The position numbers were made by a program, and so were the translations under genes. From Pelomonas sp966111775 (GTDB taxonomy: Bacteria; Pseudomonadota; Gammaproteobacteria; Burkholderiales; Burkholderiaceae_C): a stretch of 64,000 bases of DNA. This document shows, one piece after another, positions 28,020 through 36,263 of this stretch (the first letter of the stretch is position 1; every line of letters begins with the position of its first letter). The notes under the pieces are model-generated. The model did not search any database, was not told the origin of the DNA, and saw only the letters and a list, made by a program, of their open reading frames with translations. The stretch covers positions 1 to 64,000 of the forward strand of contig CBHWBD010000002.1 of assembly GCA_966111775.1 (NCBI GenBank), read 5' to 3'.

Positions 28020-28585
28020 CCCTTTGCGCGGTCCTGGCCACGCTGTCCCTGCTGGCCTGGCCGCTGCCGCGTGAGGCGCTGAGCTGGCAACCGGCCCTCG
28101 CCGCGTCCGAGCCCTGGCGCGCCATCACGGCCGCCTTCGTGCACTGGACACCGCTTCACCTCGGCGCCAATCTGGCCGGCTGCGCGGTACTGGCCTTGCT
28201 GGGCTGGCGTGCCGGCCTTGGCCCAGGTGAAGCCCTCGCCGCTCTCATCGCCCTGCCGCTGACCCAGCTCGGCCTGCTGCTGCGCCCCGAGCTGCAGCAC
28301 TACGCCGGCCTGTCCGGCGAGCTGCATGCCCTCGTCGCCGTCGCCGCGCTGACGCTGTTCGCGCGCCGCAGCCGCGAGCACTACATCGGCGCGGCCCTCG
28401 TCGTCGGACTCATTGCCAAGCTGGCTCTAGAACACCCCCTGGGCCCGGTGCTGCGCGACACGCCCGGCTTCGACTTCCCTGTCGCACCCTTTGCCCATCT
28501 CACGGGCACCATTGCCGGCGCCCTCGCCTGGGGCCTGACAATGCGGGCAACATCCAGATCGCCGAGGACGCCCCATGGGACGTGA
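27998..28585 (+). CDS. Rhombosortase-like intramembrane protease
   Basis: A 195-residue multi-helix protein whose GTG start lies inside the glnE end. The pattern is that of the short rhomboid-type proteases called rhombosortases: HWTPLHLGANLAGC in an early helix, YAGLSGELHALVAV with the nucleophile Ser in GLSG, and a late helix with the His (PFAHLTGTIAGALAWG). Rhombosortases cut GlyGly-CTERM tails of exported proteins. No GlyGly-CTERM protein was noticed in this window, so the client must be elsewhere. A generic rhomboid is the alternative. Confidence 0.72.
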   Translation: MASRLWLTLCAVLATLSLLAWPLPREALSWQPALAASEPWRAITAAFVHWTPLHLGANLAGCAVLALLGWRAGLGPGEALAALIALPLTQLGLLLRPELQHYAGLSGELHALVAVAALTLFARRSREHYIGAALVVGLIAKLALEHPLGPVLRDTPGFDFPVAPFAHLTGTIAGALAWGLTMRATSRSPRTPHGT

Positions 28586-29207
28586 AGCCAGTTGCACCGC
28601 CCGCGTGGGCACCGAGACCGAAGAGGTCACCGCCCTGCTCGAATCGACCACCGTCGTGCTGCGCGGCGCCATCAAGCGCAAATGGGAGATCGCTGCGCTG
28701 CAGAAGCTGCGCGTCGAAGGCGAGGAGCTGCGCTTCGAGATCGGCGACGAGGTGGTCGCCTTGGCCCTGGGCGAGAAGGAAGCCGGCAAATGGCTGACCA
28801 AGCTCCAGACGCCGCCGCCCACGCTGGCCGCCAAGCTCGGCGTCAGCGCCGAGAACCCAGCCCTGCTGATCGGGCCCACCATCGGTTCGCTGGACCCGGC
28901 GCTGGCCGAGGCGCTGGCCGGCGGCATCACCACCAATCTGCGCGAGGCCCGCATGCTGGTGGCCGTGCTGAGCAAGCCGTCCGAAATCGAGCGCATGGCC
29001 GAGTTCCATGCCGACATGATCTGCAAGACGGTCTGGGTCGTGCACCCCAAGGGCCCGGGTGCCAGCCCGTCGGACGCCGAGGTGCGCACCGCCATGCGCG
29101 GCTGGGGCTATGTGGACAACAAGACCAGCGCGGTGTCGGACGCGCTGACGGCGACGCGCTATGTGCGCAGCGAGCCCCCAGCCAAGAAACGCGTGCGCAA
29201 CCGCTAA
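28575..29207 (+). CDS. Conserved hypothetical protein (DUF3052-like)
   Basis: A 210-residue soluble protein starting at an ATG inside the end of the previous gene. Blocks such as VVLRGAIKRKWEIAALQKLR, LLIGPTIGSLDPALAEALAG, and VWVVHPKGPGASPSDAEVRT recall DUF3052-type proteins, but I am not certain of that match. The tail is basic (SEPPAKKRVRNR). No catalytic motif is visible. Position suggests co-transcription with glnE and the rhombosortase-like gene. Confidence 0.72.
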   Translation: MGREASCTARVGTETEEVTALLESTTVVLRGAIKRKWEIAALQKLRVEGEELRFEIGDEVVALALGEKEAGKWLTKLQTPPPTLAAKLGVSAENPALLIGPTIGSLDPALAEALAGGITTNLREARMLVAVLSKPSEIERMAEFHADMICKTVWVVHPKGPGASPSDAEVRTAMRGWGYVDNKTSAVSDALTATRYVRSEPPAKKRVRNR

Positions 29208-29479
29208 GGCTCTGCAGGCCGACTTTAGAACCCAATCCAATATCAACCGAAGGTTAAATTCTGGATAAGGTATAAAGCGGCCTCGCGCCCGCGTTGGGCA
29301 ACGCCTTCTCAGGGGCGGCGGACCGCCACCGGTCCGTGTTTTGCGACTCATGTCGCCTGATGGCCTGCTGAGCTGCGGCCATCCGAGCATCTCGGTGCTC
29401 ATGCAGGTGGCCCCCGCCTGCAACACAAGCGCCCGTCACCCGCATCGTGACGGTGCGCGGCTTCAAAGAAAGGCTCCCG
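29208..29479 (+). promoter_or_regulatory. Long untranslated leader of the RRM gene
   Basis: 272 bases without a convincing gene separate the preceding stop from the RRM start. A TATAAAG box lies at 29271-29277 in a locally AT-rich patch, with no good -35 hexamer. If transcription starts just after it, the mRNA would carry a leader of about 190 bases with several GC-rich stems. Long leaders are usual for cold-responsive RNA-binding proteins. The promoter call is tentative. Confidence 0.35.
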
Positions 29480-29833
29480 ATGAGCACCAAGATCTACGTG
29501 GGCAACCTGCCCTTTTCCGTGACCAATGCCAGCCTGAAGAGCAACTTCGCCGAGTTCGGCGACGTGACCTCCGCCCGGGTCATGATGGACCGCGACACCG
29601 GCACTTCCAAGGGCTTCGGCTTCGTGGAAATGGCATCGGCCGAAGTCGCCCAGGCCGCCATCACGGCCTTGCACGGCGTGTCGGTCGACGGCCGCTCCAT
29701 CGTCGTGAGCCTGGCGCGCCCGCGCGAAGCCGGCAGTGGTTCGTCCGACCGAAGCGGCGCCGCGGGCTACCGCGCCTCCCATCGTGCGGACGTCGGCTAT
29801 GGCAGCGGCGGCTTCGGTGGCGGTCGCTACTGA
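29480..29833 (+). CDS. RRM-type RNA-binding protein
   Basis: A 117-residue protein with one RNA-recognition motif: RNP2 IYVGNL at 5-10 and RNP1 KGFGFVEM at 44-51, both with the aromatic RNA-contact residues intact. A Gly/Ser/Tyr-rich tail (GYGSGGFGGGRY) follows, as in bacterial and cyanobacterial RRM proteins. The start MSTKIYVGNLPF is standard; the frame is open for 33 bases upstream, but without a better start. Likely a cold- or stress-induced RNA chaperone. It is followed at once by a strong terminator. Confidence 0.95.
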   Translation: MSTKIYVGNLPFSVTNASLKSNFAEFGDVTSARVMMDRDTGTSKGFGFVEMASAEVAQAAITALHGVSVDGRSIVVSLARPREAGSGSSDRSGAAGYRASHRADVGYGSGGFGGGRY

Positions 29834-29850
29834 GCCCCCCGCTGCGGCAG

Positions 29851-29879
29851 AAAACCGGCTCCTTGGAGCCGGTTTTTTT
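29851..29879 (+). terminator. Rho-independent terminator after the RRM gene
   Basis: A perfect stem AAAACCGGCTCC / GGAGCCGGTTTT with a 2-base loop, followed by a run of seven T. It begins 17 bases after the RRM stop codon. The A-tract on the left would also let it work for the convergent gene on the other strand. Confidence 0.93.
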
Positions 29880-29893
29880 ATGCCCGCGACCTC

Positions 29894-31051
29894 CTAGATC
29901 ACATTCGCTTCCAGCAGCGGCCTGCCATCCAGCAGCCGTTGCGGCAACAGCGCGTCGATCAACGGCGCGCCCAGCCCCGCGATCAGCCGCGCCATCGAGT
30001 GCCCGACCGCGGGTGACTGCTGCATGCCATGGCCCGAGAAGCCACAGGCCGTGAAGGCGTTCGCATAGCCGGGCAGGCGGCCGGCCAGGCCGTTCTGGTC
30101 GAAGGCATTCATCTCGTAGTAGCCGGCCCAGCTTGATCGCACGCGCAGAGCCTCGAACGCCGGCACGCGGGCCGCCAGCGTCGGCCACAGCAGCTCTTCA
30201 AACAGGCCATGGTCGATGTCGTGCAGCGGCGCGTCATCAATGTCTGCGCCACGCGGCGGGCCGCCGGCCAGGATCAGCGAACCCTCGGGGCGGAACCAGA
30301 AACCGCTGGGGTCGATGACCAGGGGACAGCCGGGCAGCGCGGCCGGCGTCTCCAGCACGAAGACGTCGCGCTTCTTGGCGCTGACGGGCAGCGTGAAGCC
30401 GAGGGCCGCGCCCAGCGCTGCGCTCCAGGCACCGGCGGCGAGCAGGAAGCTGTCGCCGCCGATGCGCCTGCCATCCGCGCAGCGCAGCGCCGTCACGCGG
30501 TCGCCACGGGTCTCGAAATCCACCGCCTCACCATCGACGAAGCGAACCCCACAAGCCTTGGCCTTGCGCCGGAAGGCGCGATGCAGGGCCGGGCCGTCGA
30601 ACCAGCCTTCGCCGCTGAGGCCGAGTGAGCCCAAGGCGAGATCGTCGACGGCCAGCCAGGGAAAACGGGCCGCGAGTTCAGCAGGCGACAACAGCGCCAC
30701 GTCGACACCCTCGGCGCGCTGCACTTCATTCACCTCGCGCAGCGTCGCCTCGCCCGCCCCGGTCGCCAGATAGAGATAGCCCGGCTCGACCAGGCCGATG
30801 GCGGGTCGGTCGTCACCGGTCGCCAATTCGTCCGCCACGCGGCGCAGGAATTCGATGCTCCATCTCGACAGGGCCATATTGACCGGCTGCGAGAACTGCT
30901 GGCGGATGGAGCTCAGCGACAACGAGCTCGATGCCCGCGAATAGGACGGATCGCGCTCGACGACGGTCACGCAGGCAGCGTGGTCGCGGGCCAGGAAGCA
31001 GGCGGTGGCCGCGCCCATCACGCCACCACCGATCACGGTCACTTCGAACAT
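29894..31051 (-). CDS. FAD-dependent oxidoreductase (DAO family)
   Basis: A 385-residue amine or amino-acid oxidase of the D-amino-acid-oxidase fold. The FAD loop is VTVIGGGVMGAATACFLARD. The substrate domain includes SSSLSLSSIRQQFSQPVNM, typical of sarcosine- or dimethylglycine-dehydrogenase-like proteins, and the tail GFSGHGMQQSPAVGHSMARL. The start MFEVTVIGGG at 31051 is chosen; upstream in-frame sequence belongs to the divergent exporter. It likely oxidises a secondary amine or imino acid. The gap to the divergent DMT gene is only 18 bases. Confidence 0.9.
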   Translation of the reverse strand: MFEVTVIGGGVMGAATACFLARDHAACVTVVERDPSYSRASSSLSLSSIRQQFSQPVNMALSRWSIEFLRRVADELATGDDRPAIGLVEPGYLYLATGAGEATLREVNEVQRAEGVDVALLSPAELAARFPWLAVDDLALGSLGLSGEGWFDGPALHRAFRRKAKACGVRFVDGEAVDFETRGDRVTALRCADGRRIGGDSFLLAAGAWSAALGAALGFTLPVSAKKRDVFVLETPAALPGCPLVIDPSGFWFRPEGSLILAGGPPRGADIDDAPLHDIDHGLFEELLWPTLAARVPAFEALRVRSSWAGYYEMNAFDQNGLAGRLPGYANAFTACGFSGHGMQQSPAVGHSMARLIAGLGAPLIDALLPQRLLDGRPLLEANVI

Positions 31052-31069
31052 GCTGGCAGCATAGAGGCC

Positions 31070-31957
31070 ATGAGCCGACAGACCCACCTCGATCCCCGTG
31101 CCATCGCCCTGCTGCTGCTGTGCTGCCTGCTCTGGGGCATCAACCAGGTCGCCGCCAAGGCCGCGCTGACCGAGATCACGCCGCTGTGGCAGGCAGGGCT
31201 GCGCTCCGTCGTCGCGGGCGTGCTGGTGTGGCTGTGGGCGATGTCGCGCGGCATCAAGCTCTTCGAGCGCGACGGCAGCCTCCGGGGCGGCCTGATCGCG
31301 GGCCTGCTGTTCGCGGCCGAGTTCGGCTGCATCTTCGTCGGCCTGCAATACACCAGCGCCTCGCGCATGGTGGTCTTCATCTATCTGGCGCCCTTCGTCG
31401 TCGCTCTGGGCATGCCGTGGATCGCGCGCGGCGAAGCGCTGTCGGCGCGGCAATGGGTCGGTCTGGTGCTGGCCTTCGGTGCCATGGCCTTTGCCTTCGC
31501 GGAGGGCTTCTCGGCGCCGGGCACACCGATGCAGTGGTGGGGCGACACCCTGGGTGTGGCCGCCGCCGTGCTGTGGGGCGGCACGACGCTGGCCATCCGC
31601 GCCACCCGGCTGAGTTCGGCGCCGGCCGAGAAGACCCTGCTCTACCAGCTCGGCGTCTCGGCCCTCGCGCTGTGCGCTGCCGCCCTGTTCGCCGGTGAAC
31701 CCCTGCCGTTGCACTGGTCACCGCGCCTGCTGGGCCTGTTCGGCTTCCAGGCCGTCGTCGTCACCTTCGCCAGCTATCTGGTCTGGTTCTGGCTGATCAG
31801 GCACTACGCCGCGACCAAGCTCGCCGTCTTCACGCTCAGCACGCCGCTGTTCGGCCTCGTGGCCGGTGCCCTGCTGCTGGGCGAGGGCATCAGCGCCCGC
31901 CTGGTCGCGGCGCTGGCCGCGCTGGCGGTAGGCATCGTGCTGGTGAACCAGCGCTGA
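31070..31957 (+). CDS. EamA/DMT-family exporter
   Basis: A 295-residue protein with ten predicted helices in two EamA repeats (LLLLCCLLWGINQVAAKAAL; later VAAAVLWGGTTLAIRATRL). The end ALLLGEGISARLVAALAALA is the typical last helix pair. The family exports amino acids or other metabolites; the substrate is unknown. The ATG at 31070 is divergent from the FAD oxidoreductase gene, whose product or substrate it might move. Confidence 0.9.
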   Translation: MSRQTHLDPRAIALLLLCCLLWGINQVAAKAALTEITPLWQAGLRSVVAGVLVWLWAMSRGIKLFERDGSLRGGLIAGLLFAAEFGCIFVGLQYTSASRMVVFIYLAPFVVALGMPWIARGEALSARQWVGLVLAFGAMAFAFAEGFSAPGTPMQWWGDTLGVAAAVLWGGTTLAIRATRLSSAPAEKTLLYQLGVSALALCAAALFAGEPLPLHWSPRLLGLFGFQAVVVTFASYLVWFWLIRHYAATKLAVFTLSTPLFGLVAGALLLGEGISARLVAALAALAVGIVLVNQR

Positions 31958-32025
31958 TGTCGCGCTCGCGCTAGAAGCCCCGCCCCGCCCTGCATAGACT
32001 GCGGGCTTCCACCCAGGAGACCCCC

Positions 32026-32688
32026 ATGATCACCCTCTGCGGCATCCCGCTCTCGAACTACTACAACAAGGCCAAGCTGGTCCTGCTGGAAAAGGGCATC
32101 CCCTTCACCGAGGAATACGTGAAAACGCATTCCCACGCCGAGGAGGTGCTGAGCTGCTCGCCGCTGGGCAAGGTGCCCTTCATCAAGACGCCCCAGGGCC
32201 CGCTGTGCGAGAGCCAGGCCATCGTCGAATACCTCGAAGCGGCCTACCCGGACACCCCCAGGCTCATCCCCGCCGACCCCTACCAGGCCGCCAAGGTGCG
32301 CGAGCTGATCACCTATGTGGAGCTGCATCTCGAACTCGTCGTGCGCGAGCTCTATGCCGAGGCCTTCTTCGGCGGCCAGGTCAGCGACGGCACCAAGAAA
32401 CGCGTCGCCCGCGTGCTGCCCGAGAACATCCAGGCCTTCAAGCGCCTGGCCAAGTTCGGCCCCTATCTGGCCGGCGACACCTTCACGCTGGCCGACTGCG
32501 CCGGCTGGGTCAGCTTGCCGCTGGTCGCGATGGCCACCAAGGCCATCTACGGCGAAGACTTCCTGGCCGCCGCCGGCGTGGACTGGAAGTCCTATGCCAA
32601 GCTGATCGGCGAACGCCCCCATGCCCTCAAGGTGGTCGCCGATCGCAAGGCCGATCAGGACAAGTCGCTGGCGGCCAACCGAGCCTGA
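32026..32688 (+). CDS. Glutathione S-transferase family protein
   Basis: A 220-residue GST. The thioredoxin-like half has SNYYNKAKLVLLEKGIPFTE, the cis-Pro segment LGKVPFI and the glutathione-binding CESQAIVEYLEAAYP; the helical half has PYLAGDTFTLADCAG. Soluble dimeric enzyme by family. The start follows a GGAG ribosome binding site at about 32013. Substrate unknown. Confidence 0.93.
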   Translation: MITLCGIPLSNYYNKAKLVLLEKGIPFTEEYVKTHSHAEEVLSCSPLGKVPFIKTPQGPLCESQAIVEYLEAAYPDTPRLIPADPYQAAKVRELITYVELHLELVVRELYAEAFFGGQVSDGTKKRVARVLPENIQAFKRLAKFGPYLAGDTFTLADCAGWVSLPLVAMATKAIYGEDFLAAAGVDWKSYAKLIGERPHALKVVADRKADQDKSLAANRA

Positions 32689-32700
32689 ACCCACACCACC

Positions 32701-34179
32701 TTGACCACCGCGCCCGTCGAGATCGAACTGACGTTCCTCGTGCCGGCGGCCTCCCGCGCGGCCCTGGCCGCCGAGCTGGCAGGACGAGGCACGGCGCGGC
32801 GTGTTTCGCTGATCGACGCCTATTTCGACACGCCCGACCGGCACTTCGCCCGTGCCGGCCTGGCCTGGCGCATGCGCCGCGAAGGCCGGCGCTGGATGCA
32901 GGGACTGAAGGTCGCGGGCAGCGGTGCGCTGCAGCGCTTCGAGCACGAGGTCATTCGTCCGGACGCCCACCCCGACCCGCAGGCGCACGCCGAGACGGAT
33001 CGTGGCCGGCAGTTGATCGAACTGCTGGAGAACGCCAAGACGGAAGGCCAGGACGTCGGCTTGCGCTTCCAGATCCAGCAGCGCCGCCTGCTGCGCCGCG
33101 TGCGCACGACCGGCGCCGTCGTCGACATCTCCTTGGACGAGGGTCGGGTGACCGCCGGCACGGCGATGCAGAGGCTGTGCGAGCTCGAGTTCGAGTTGGT
33201 CTCCGGCTCGCCGGTCGCCATGCTCGGCCTGGTCGAGCGCTGGCGGCGCCGCTTCGGCCTCGTCTACGACCCACTCAACAAGGCCGAGCGCGGTCACCAT
33301 CTCGCGGCAGGAACGCCCCATCCACCGCTGCGCAAGGCCAGGTTGCCGCGCTATGCCAAGGACGCCAGCGCCCTCGAGGCCTTCGGCGCGGTGCTCGACG
33401 AATGCCTGGCCCATATCAGCCGCAATGCCATCGGCCTGGCCGCGGGCGCCCCCGAGCTGCGCGCCGAGCATGTGCACCAGGCCCGCATCGGCATCCGGCG
33501 GCTGCGCAGCGCGCTGCGGGCCTTCCGCGGCTGGGTGGCCGAGGCGCCGGCCGAGCTGGTGGACGGCCTGCGCGCGCTGTTCGCAGAACTGGGCAAGACG
33601 CGCGACAGCGATGTGCTGGGCAGCGGTGTGGCCGAGGAACTCCGGCAGGCCGGCGCACCGCCGCTGGACCTCCCCACCGAAGCCGATGCGGCCGACCTCG
33701 CCGCCCTGATCCGCGGTGACGCCGTCCAGCGGCTGCTGCTCGCGTGGATCACCTGGCGCGCCAGCCTGCAACCGCTCGCCGAACCGCAGCAACCGCTGAA
33801 GCGCCTGGCCCGCAAGCGGCTGCGCCGCTGGCACAAGGCGCTGGCGCGGGACTGCCTCCGCTTCGATGAACTCGAGCCCACGGCCCTGCACACGCTGCGC
33901 AAGCACGCCAAGCGCCAGCGCTATGCGATCGAGTTCTTCGCGCCACTGCTGCCGGCGAAGCATGCTGCCCGCCATCTGCAGGCCCTGGCCTCAGCCCAGC
34001 AGGCCCTGGGCGAGATCAACGACCTCGTCGTGGCCCGCGATCGCTATCAGGCCCTCGTCGCCAGCCATCCGGCCGCCTGGTTCGCGGTGGGCTGGCTGAC
34101 GGCCCGCCTGGCCGAGTCGCGCGACAAGGCACGCGATGAACTCGGCCACCTGGCCGCCGTCGAGAACCTGGCGCGCTAG
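32701..34179 (+). CDS. CYTH and CHAD domain protein
   Basis: A 492-residue protein with a CYTH tunnel domain (VEIELTFLVPAASRA with the ExE motif, then DAYFDTPDRHFARAGLAWRM) over about 1-200 and a CHAD helical domain over about 220-490 (EHVHQARIGIRRLRSALRAF and LHTLRKHAKRQRYAIEFFAP, each with conserved His and Arg). CYTH domains bind or cleave triphosphates and CHAD domains bind polyphosphate, so a polyphosphate-linked role is expected. The only good start is TTG at 32701, 12 bases after the GST stop. Confidence 0.9.
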   Translation: MTTAPVEIELTFLVPAASRAALAAELAGRGTARRVSLIDAYFDTPDRHFARAGLAWRMRREGRRWMQGLKVAGSGALQRFEHEVIRPDAHPDPQAHAETDRGRQLIELLENAKTEGQDVGLRFQIQQRRLLRRVRTTGAVVDISLDEGRVTAGTAMQRLCELEFELVSGSPVAMLGLVERWRRRFGLVYDPLNKAERGHHLAAGTPHPPLRKARLPRYAKDASALEAFGAVLDECLAHISRNAIGLAAGAPELRAEHVHQARIGIRRLRSALRAFRGWVAEAPAELVDGLRALFAELGKTRDSDVLGSGVAEELRQAGAPPLDLPTEADAADLAALIRGDAVQRLLLAWITWRASLQPLAEPQQPLKRLARKRLRRWHKALARDCLRFDELEPTALHTLRKHAKRQRYAIEFFAPLLPAKHAARHLQALASAQQALGEINDLVVARDRYQALVASHPAAWFAVGWLTARLAESRDKARDELGHLAAVENLAR

Positions 34180-34221
34180 GGTCTGTTGACGCGATGGCAC
34201 CAGGTCGCGTTAACAGACCCT
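34178..34221. terminator. 17-bp inverted repeat between convergent genes
   Basis: AGGGTCTGTTGACGCGA (34178-34194) pairs with TCGCGTTAACAGACCCT (34205-34221) with one mismatch and a 10-base loop. It overlaps both stop codons of convergent genes and could end transcription from either side, although no T-tract is present. Confidence 0.6.
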
Positions 34222-34797
34222 CAGCCTGACGATGGGCCGCGCCGGCTTGTGCCGCGCGACCTCCTCGAAGCCCAGCTCGTCGAACATCGCCAGCGTCCCG
34301 AACCAGGGCGCGTCCGGCGCCCCCGCGTCGCCCTTGTCGACCGGATAGGCCTCGACGAGGCGAACGCCACGTTGGCGCGCAAAGGCCACCGCGCCCTTGA
34401 GCATGCCCCGCGCCACACCCTGCTTGCGGTACGGCGACGGCACGACGAGGCAGACGATGGACCAGACCGGCTCCTCGTCCACCGCCTTCATGGCCGGCGA
34501 GCGGCGCAGCTTGGCGAAGTCCTCGCGCGGGCCGAGCGACACCCAGCCCACCGGCCGATCTCCGTCGTGGCCGTCGTAGCCGATGAGACCCGGCGGCGGG
34601 TCTTCGCAGGCGAGGGCCTTCAGCGCGTCGTGCGCGAGCCGGCGCTGCGCCTCGCTCGGCCGCGTATAGGCGCCCTTGCCGGTGACGCGGTAGTACATGC
34701 ACCAGCAGCCGCGTGCCACCGAGCAGCCGCGGGCCGCGAACAAGGCCTCGAGGTCGGGCCAGCGCTCGGGTGTCAGGGGGTGCACTGCGAGCTTCAT
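34210..34797 (-). CDS. GNAT-family N-acetyltransferase
   Basis: A 195-residue GNAT protein. It begins with a Cys-rich, Trp-rich segment (ARGCSVARGCWCMYYRVTGK) typical of one GNAT subgroup. The acetyl-CoA loop is VPSPYRKQGVARGMLKGAVA, followed by VEAYPVDK and FGTLAMFDELGFEEVARHKP. Substrate unknown. It lies downstream of the SugE gene on the same strand, with a 6-base gap, so the two are probably co-transcribed. Confidence 0.9.
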   Translation of the reverse strand: MKLAVHPLTPERWPDLEALFAARGCSVARGCWCMYYRVTGKGAYTRPSEAQRRLAHDALKALACEDPPPGLIGYDGHDGDRPVGWVSLGPREDFAKLRRSPAMKAVDEEPVWSIVCLVVPSPYRKQGVARGMLKGAVAFARQRGVRLVEAYPVDKGDAGAPDAPWFGTLAMFDELGFEEVARHKPARPIVRLRVC

Positions 34798-34803
34798 GAT
34801 GCG

Positions 34804-35124
34804 TCAGTCGGCCGAGGACAGCTTCAGCCCGACGATGCCGGCCACGATGAGGCCGATGCTGAGCAGGCGCGCCAGATTGGCCGGCTCGCCGAGCAGCACG
34901 ATTCCCAGGATCACCGTGCCCACCGCACCCACGCCGACCCAGACGCCATAGGCCGTGCCCACCGGCAGCGACTTCATCGCGATGCCCAGCAGCCACAGAC
35001 TGACGATCATGCAGGCGGCCGTCGCCGCGCTGGGCCAGGGCTTGGTGAAGCCTTCGGTGTATTTCAGGCCGATGGCCCAGCCGACCTCGAACAGGCCGGC
35101 AATGACGAGAATGATCCAGGCCAT
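34804..35124 (-). CDS. sugE: SMR-family guanidinium/quaternary-ammonium exporter
   Basis: A 106-residue small multidrug resistance protein with four helices. MAWIILVIAGLFEVGWAIGL carries the essential Glu, and KYTEGFTKPWPS and LPVGTAYGVWVGVGAVGTV are typical of the SugE/Gdx branch rather than EmrE. Gdx proteins exchange guanidinium for protons. I looked at the 85 bases upstream for a guanidine riboswitch and saw no match to the known classes. Divergent from mnmH. Confidence 0.9.
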   Translation of the reverse strand: MAWIILVIAGLFEVGWAIGLKYTEGFTKPWPSAATAACMIVSLWLLGIAMKSLPVGTAYGVWVGVGAVGTVILGIVLLGEPANLARLLSIGLIVAGIVGLKLSSAD

Positions 35125-35208
35125 TCAACTTCCTCTGTAGTGCCCTGCAGGGATTCTGGCCGCGCCCGAAATCCCGGGGCCGCGTGGGGTTGCCTTAACC
35201 TAGCGGCA

Positions 35209-36255
35209 ATGAGTCACAAGCCCACCACCGTCAACGAGTTGGGCGAGTTCACCGTCCTCATCGACGCGCGCTCGCCGGCCGAATACGCCCTCGACCACAT
35301 CCCCGGCGCCATCAACTGCCCGGTGCTGGACGACGAGGAGCGCCGCATCGTCGGCACCACCTATGTCCAGACCTCTGCCTTCGAGGCGCGCAAGATCGGC
35401 GGCGCCATGGTGGCGCGCAATATCGCCCGCCACCTGGACGGCCTCTTCCACGACAAGTCCAGGGACTGGCGCCCTCTCATCTACTGCTGGCGCGGCGGCA
35501 TGCGCAGCGGCAGCTTCGTCAACTGGCTGAGGCTGGTGGGCTGGGACGCCCAGCAGCTCAAGGGCGGCTACAAGGCCTGGCGGGCCCATGTCATCGAGCA
35601 GATCGCGCTGCGGGCACCGCAGCTGCAGCTGCGCGTGCTGTGCGGCCCCACCGGCAGCGCCAAGACGCGGGTGCTGCAGGCCCTGGGCGAGCAGGGCGAG
35701 CAGATCCTCGACCTGGAAGACCTGGCCGCCCATCGCGGCTCGGTGCTGGGTGCCGTGCCCGGCCGGCCGCAGCCGTCACAGAAGGGCTTCGAGACCCAGC
35801 TGATGCAGGCCCTGTCCGGCCTGGACCTGGGACAGCGCGTCTGGGTCGAGGCCGAGAGCCGGCGCATCGGCCGCATCACGGTGCCGGAGCCGCTGCTGCA
35901 ACGCCTGCGCGAAAGCCCGGTCGTCGAGATCGCTGCCACGCCCGCCGCGCGCCTGGCCTATCTGCTGCACGACTACGCCTGGCTGGGCGACGACCCGCAA
36001 GGCCTGGCCGACAAGCTGGGCACGCTGCGCGAGTTGCTGCCCAAGGAAGTGCTGGCGCAATGGCAGGCATGGGCGCTGGAAGGCGCCCTGCCCCCGCTGT
36101 TCGAGGCCCTGATGGCCCAGCACTACGACCCCCTCTATGCCCGCTCGCAGGGCCGGCATCTGGCCGGCCTGCCGGACGCCCAGCGCCTGCAATGCGAGGA
36201 TCTGTCGGATGACGGCATCCAGGCCCTGGCCCGCCGCATCGCTTCTCTGCCCTAG
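35209..36255 (+). CDS. mnmH: tRNA 2-selenouridine synthase
   Basis: A 348-residue enzyme that replaces sulfur by selenium at the wobble 2-thiouridine of tRNAs for Lys, Glu and Gln. It has an N-terminal rhodanese domain with the catalytic Cys in YCWRGGMRSGSFVNWL, and a C-terminal P-loop domain (VLCGPTGSAKTRVLQALGE). The start MSHKPTTVNELGEF at 35209 is chosen; the open frame upstream overlaps divergent genes. It is followed after 8 bases by selD, its selenophosphate supplier. Confidence 0.95.
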   Translation: MSHKPTTVNELGEFTVLIDARSPAEYALDHIPGAINCPVLDDEERRIVGTTYVQTSAFEARKIGGAMVARNIARHLDGLFHDKSRDWRPLIYCWRGGMRSGSFVNWLRLVGWDAQQLKGGYKAWRAHVIEQIALRAPQLQLRVLCGPTGSAKTRVLQALGEQGEQILDLEDLAAHRGSVLGAVPGRPQPSQKGFETQLMQALSGLDLGQRVWVEAESRRIGRITVPEPLLQRLRESPVVEIAATPAARLAYLLHDYAWLGDDPQGLADKLGTLRELLPKEVLAQWQAWALEGALPPLFEALMAQHYDPLYARSQGRHLAGLPDAQRLQCEDLSDDGIQALARRIASLP

Positions 36256-36263
36256 ACCGCATC

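Noticed and set aside
35125..35208. Guanidine riboswitch upstream of sugE
   Set aside because: None of the conserved cores or ACGR hairpin pairs of the known guanidine classes could be seen.
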